A stretch of 64,000 nt of DNA from assembly GCF_007827595.1 (NCBI RefSeq), contig NZ_VISR01000039.1, positions 20,756-84,755 on the forward strand, written 5' to 3'. This stretch comes from Streptomyces sp. BK340. Lineage in GTDB: Bacteria > Actinomycetota > Actinomycetes > Streptomycetales > Streptomycetaceae. A program made the translations under genes and the position numbers. The notes below the pieces were generated by a model. The model was given only the letters and a program-made list of their open reading frames with translations. It was not told the origin of the DNA and did not search any database. Shown piece after piece: positions 61,920-64,000 of this stretch; within the stretch, counting starts at the first letter, position 1, and each line of letters begins with the position of its first letter.

Positions 61920-62297
61920 ATGCAGGAAGAGACGGCACGCTCCGCGATCGACACGTTCATCTCCGCGTTTAACGCCTCGGACGACAGCTATGTGACTGCC
62001 CTGCTCTCCCAGGCCCTGACCTCGGACGTGGTCTTCTGGGGGCCGTTGGGTCGCAGCGAAGGAATCGCGGCGGTCGAGCGGTTCGTGCTGGACATCCGGC
62101 GCCACCCGGCGGGGACCGGCACGATGGTGCGCTGCTCAGCGGTGGACATGCCTGACGAGTGGGCCCGGTACCAGTGGGTCTTCACCACACCGGATGGAGG
62201 CCCCCGCCTGACGGGAACGGACGTCGTCCATCTGCGGCGGAGCCTCATCGACCAGGTCATCGTCTTTGCGGGGGAGATCGAGCCGTCCGCCTCCTGA
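61920..62297 (+). CDS. SnoaL/NTF2-like protein fused in frame to a transposase remnant
   Basis: From ATG 61920 the 125 residues form a small NTF2-fold protein: SAIDTFISAFNASDDSYVTA, VVFWGPLGRSEGIAAVERFV and ARYQWVFTTPDGGPRLTGTDVVHLR. The upstream transposase frame is in phase without a stop, so a chimeric 445-codon frame (60960-62297) exists. The ribosome site before 61920 is poor. The original promoter was probably replaced by the element. Confidence 0.65.
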   Translation: MQEETARSAIDTFISAFNASDDSYVTALLSQALTSDVVFWGPLGRSEGIAAVERFVLDIRRHPAGTGTMVRCSAVDMPDEWARYQWVFTTPDGGPRLTGTDVVHLRRSLIDQVIVFAGEIEPSAS

Positions 62298-62370
62298 GTC
62301 GTCCTTCAGTCGCTGTCCTTCTCGGTCAACCCGTTACGAGCTCTAGACATCGACCACCTAGGCTGGCGCG

Positions 62371-63219
62371 GTGACTGATGAGCAGGAGCGGGTGCAGCCG
62401 TCGGGAGTGTGGGCCACGGCGGTGGGGGTGGCCAGGGTGCGGGAGCTGGAGACCGAGCGGGAGAACGCGCTGTTCCGCGATCCACTGGCACAGGCCTTCG
62501 CCACCGCCGGCGGTCTGGGGCCCTCCTTGCCGCCGCCCGGCGACGAGGCCGCTCGACGCCGCCGGCAGGGTGTGGCGTTCTCCATCGTCATCAGAACGAA
62601 GTTCCTCGACGACCTGTTGCAGCAGGCCTCCGCGTCCGGGGTCCGCCAGGTCGTGCTACTGGGTGCCGGCATGGACAGCCGGGCGTTCCGGATGGACTGG
62701 CCCGAGGGCACCCGGCTGTTCGAGGTCGACACCGCCGCGCCACTGGACTTCAAGGCTTCGGTGCTGCGCCAGGAGCGGGCCGTCGCACGCTGCGAGCGGA
62801 TCACTGTCGCGGTGGATCTGCGTGAGGACTGGCCAGGCGCGCTGGGCGCCGCAGGGCACGACCCGGCGGTGCCCACCGTGTGGATAGCCGAAGGGCTGCT
62901 GATCTATCTGCCGGAGGACGCGGTGGAGCTGCTGCTGGACCGGATCAGCGCGCAGTCGGCGGCAGGCAGTCGGATGGGGCTGACGTTGGGCTCGCGCGGC
63001 GTGATCGAGCGCTTCGGCGCGGACGCCGTGCCGGGATCGGCGGCGTCCATGTGGGTCTCGGAGATGCCCGACGACCCGGTGGGCTGGCTGGCCGGGTACG
63101 GCTGGGAGGCCGAAAGCCACACCCTGCGCGAGCGCGCTGCCGCCTACGGCCGCCCGATCAGCACCCCGCCGCAGCGCGAGGAAGGGCCCGGCGGACTGAT
63201 CTCGGCGGTCCGCCGGTAG
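62371..63219 (+). CDS. Leucine-carboxyl-methyltransferase-like SAM methyltransferase
   Basis: The 282-residue protein of the TIGR00027/LCM family has SGVWATAVGVARVRELET at the N-terminus and FSIVIRTKFLDDLL. The SAM loop is QVVLLGAGMDSRAFRMDWP with FEVDTAAPLDFK, followed by VWIAEGLLIYLPEDAVELLL. Substrate unknown; many are O-methyltransferases of secondary metabolism in actinobacteria. GTG 62371 with a weak ribosome site. Confidence 0.9.
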   Translation: MTDEQERVQPSGVWATAVGVARVRELETERENALFRDPLAQAFATAGGLGPSLPPPGDEAARRRRQGVAFSIVIRTKFLDDLLQQASASGVRQVVLLGAGMDSRAFRMDWPEGTRLFEVDTAAPLDFKASVLRQERAVARCERITVAVDLREDWPGALGAAGHDPAVPTVWIAEGLLIYLPEDAVELLLDRISAQSAAGSRMGLTLGSRGVIERFGADAVPGSAASMWVSEMPDDPVGWLAGYGWEAESHTLRERAAAYGRPISTPPQREEGPGGLISAVRR

Positions 63220-63258
63220 AGCGCCCCCCGGTTCCCAGGAGGTTGCTCCGTAACAGGT

Positions 63259-63924
63259 GTGGCGCTTGGTGCGTTGCTTGGTCATGAGCGGGTGATCTCA
63301 GCGGATGATCCGAGTTGGATCCAGCCGTTCTCCGGGCTGACCGAGGGCCAGTTCGGCAAGCTGGTGGCGTTGGTGCAGCGCCGTGGAGGTGACGTCAAGC
63401 GAGGCGGGCCATGGCGGCTGCCGCCTGGCGGACCAGGTCTTGTCGGTGCGCCGCTGCTGACCATGTCATTGGCCCGCCGGCCACGCAGGGACACGGCCTG
63501 CGGTGCCGCCTCCAGCAAGAACTACCGCTACCCGACCAATCTGCAGGTCGTCATCGACGCCAACAACCGCCTGGTCGTTGCGATGGGTATCCCGCTGCCC
63601 AGGAGTCGCCATGACCGCAGGGCTTGTGCCGAGTCAGGTGTCGAACGGGCTGGGGCCTGCCGTCGACGGCCCACCTGATCAGGCGCTTGTGTGCGGTGTG
63701 GAACGAGCCGAGCTTGTCGGGAGGTCCCGCCAGGGCGAGTTGGTGAGGTACGTCCACGCGATGGCTGTCCGCCGCCGGGCCCGAGCCTGAGCGTGGGTGG
63801 AACATGCATCGTCCCGGTTGAAGAACTGGAAAGTCCTACGGGACTGTCGTCTCAAGGGGACGGTGTTCACCAGGCCATCCTCGGCATCGCCCGGCTTCAC
63901 AGTCTTGAACCGCTCCGGGTCTGA
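63259..63924 (+). pseudogene. IS5-type transposase remnant
   Basis: The N-terminal block is PSWIQPFSGLTEGQFGKLVA. A deletion joins it to NYRYPTNLQVVIDANNRLVV (first DDE Asp region). After more loss and frameshifts comes WKVLRDCRLKGD, then DGVHQAILGIARLHSLEPLR and a stop at 63924. Order and motifs match IS5-family DDE transposases. The catalytic core is deleted. Confidence 0.7.
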
Positions 63925-63955
63925 TGGAGGCTCGATTCCCTGAGAGGATCGAGTC

Positions 63956-64000
63956 ATGGCACGTCCGTCCCCCTACCCTGCTGAGCTTCGTGAGCGTGCG
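63956..64000 (+). CDS. IS3-family transposase OrfA, start only (cut by window edge)
   Basis: ATG 63956 encodes MARPSPYPAELRERA, the usual first residues of streptomycete IS3-type OrfA (helix-turn-helix protein). GAGAGGA precedes it. Only 15 codons are in the window. Confidence 0.6.
   Translation, partial: MARPSPYPAELRERA

Noticed and set aside
1..64000. tRNA, rRNA, riboswitch or phage genes
   Set aside because: No cloverleaf, T-arm GTTCGAATC-like block in context, ribosomal sequence or phage structural family was recognised by eye; a tRNA scan and covariance search would be needed to exclude small RNAs.

Overview
The window is high-GC actinobacterial DNA, almost certainly from a Streptomyces chromosome. 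The evidence is GC-rich third codon positions, GTG starts, GGAGG ribosome sites, and Streptomyces-type families (universal stress proteins, DUF5808, DUF5996, LAL regulators). The several decayed insertion sequences and the many broken genes fit a chromosome arm. No rRNA, tRNA or CRISPR array was seen.

Bases 1-43,000 form a hypoxia/dormancy island comparable to the OsdR/OsdK (DevR/DevS-like) region of S. coelicolor and the DosR regulon of Mycobacterium tuberculosis. It carries a DevR/DosR-type response regulator (4692-5384) and, 33 kb away, a DevS-type GAF-GAF histidine kinase (38906-40663). It also holds universal stress proteins, CBS-BON proteins, two short HPF/RaiA-like proteins, an Acg-type nitroreductase, a PNPOx-like flavoprotein and a flavodoxin. 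An anaerobic energy set accompanies them: AdhE, the complete arginine deiminase pathway (arcD-A-B-C), NAD-type GAPDH, a GNAT/ADP-forming acetyl-CoA synthetase fusion, pyruvate phosphate dikinase, pyruvate formate-lyase with its activase, and a zinc alcohol dehydrogenase. Together these could make ATP by substrate-level phosphorylation and reoxidise NADH when oxygen is missing.

A 14-bp near-palindrome, approximately GGGMCSRNCGGNCC, recurs 17 times in this part, mostly 55-130 bp upstream of these genes and in divergent promoters. It has the 6-2-6 layout of the mycobacterial DosR box and is the best candidate for the local DevR operator. The assignment is my inference.

The island is heavily eroded. 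Frameshifted, nonsense-interrupted or truncated copies include a CBS-BON gene, a Crp-like gene, ppk2, two universal stress genes, ppdK, adhE, flavohaemoglobin, a SpoIIE phosphatase, cupins, gap, osmC and DUF427. The stretch 24.0-30.5 kb is almost entirely debris apart from one stress protein and an oleate hydratase.

Bases 43,000-60,600 are ordinary accessory genes: an intracellular-looking M4-like metallopeptidase, a HAD hydrolase, a membrane-anchored protein, DUF5996, VOC and SnoaL proteins. A carotenoid oxygenase/MFS operon lies divergent from a large LAL-LuxR regulator. Small orphan proteins, a DUF4246 protein and an HxlR regulator follow, the last divergent from a DsbA-DoxX-NmrA-SDR redox operon. 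Bases 60,700-64,000 hold remnants of ISAs1-, IS5- and IS3-type elements around an NTF2-like gene and a SAM-dependent methyltransferase.
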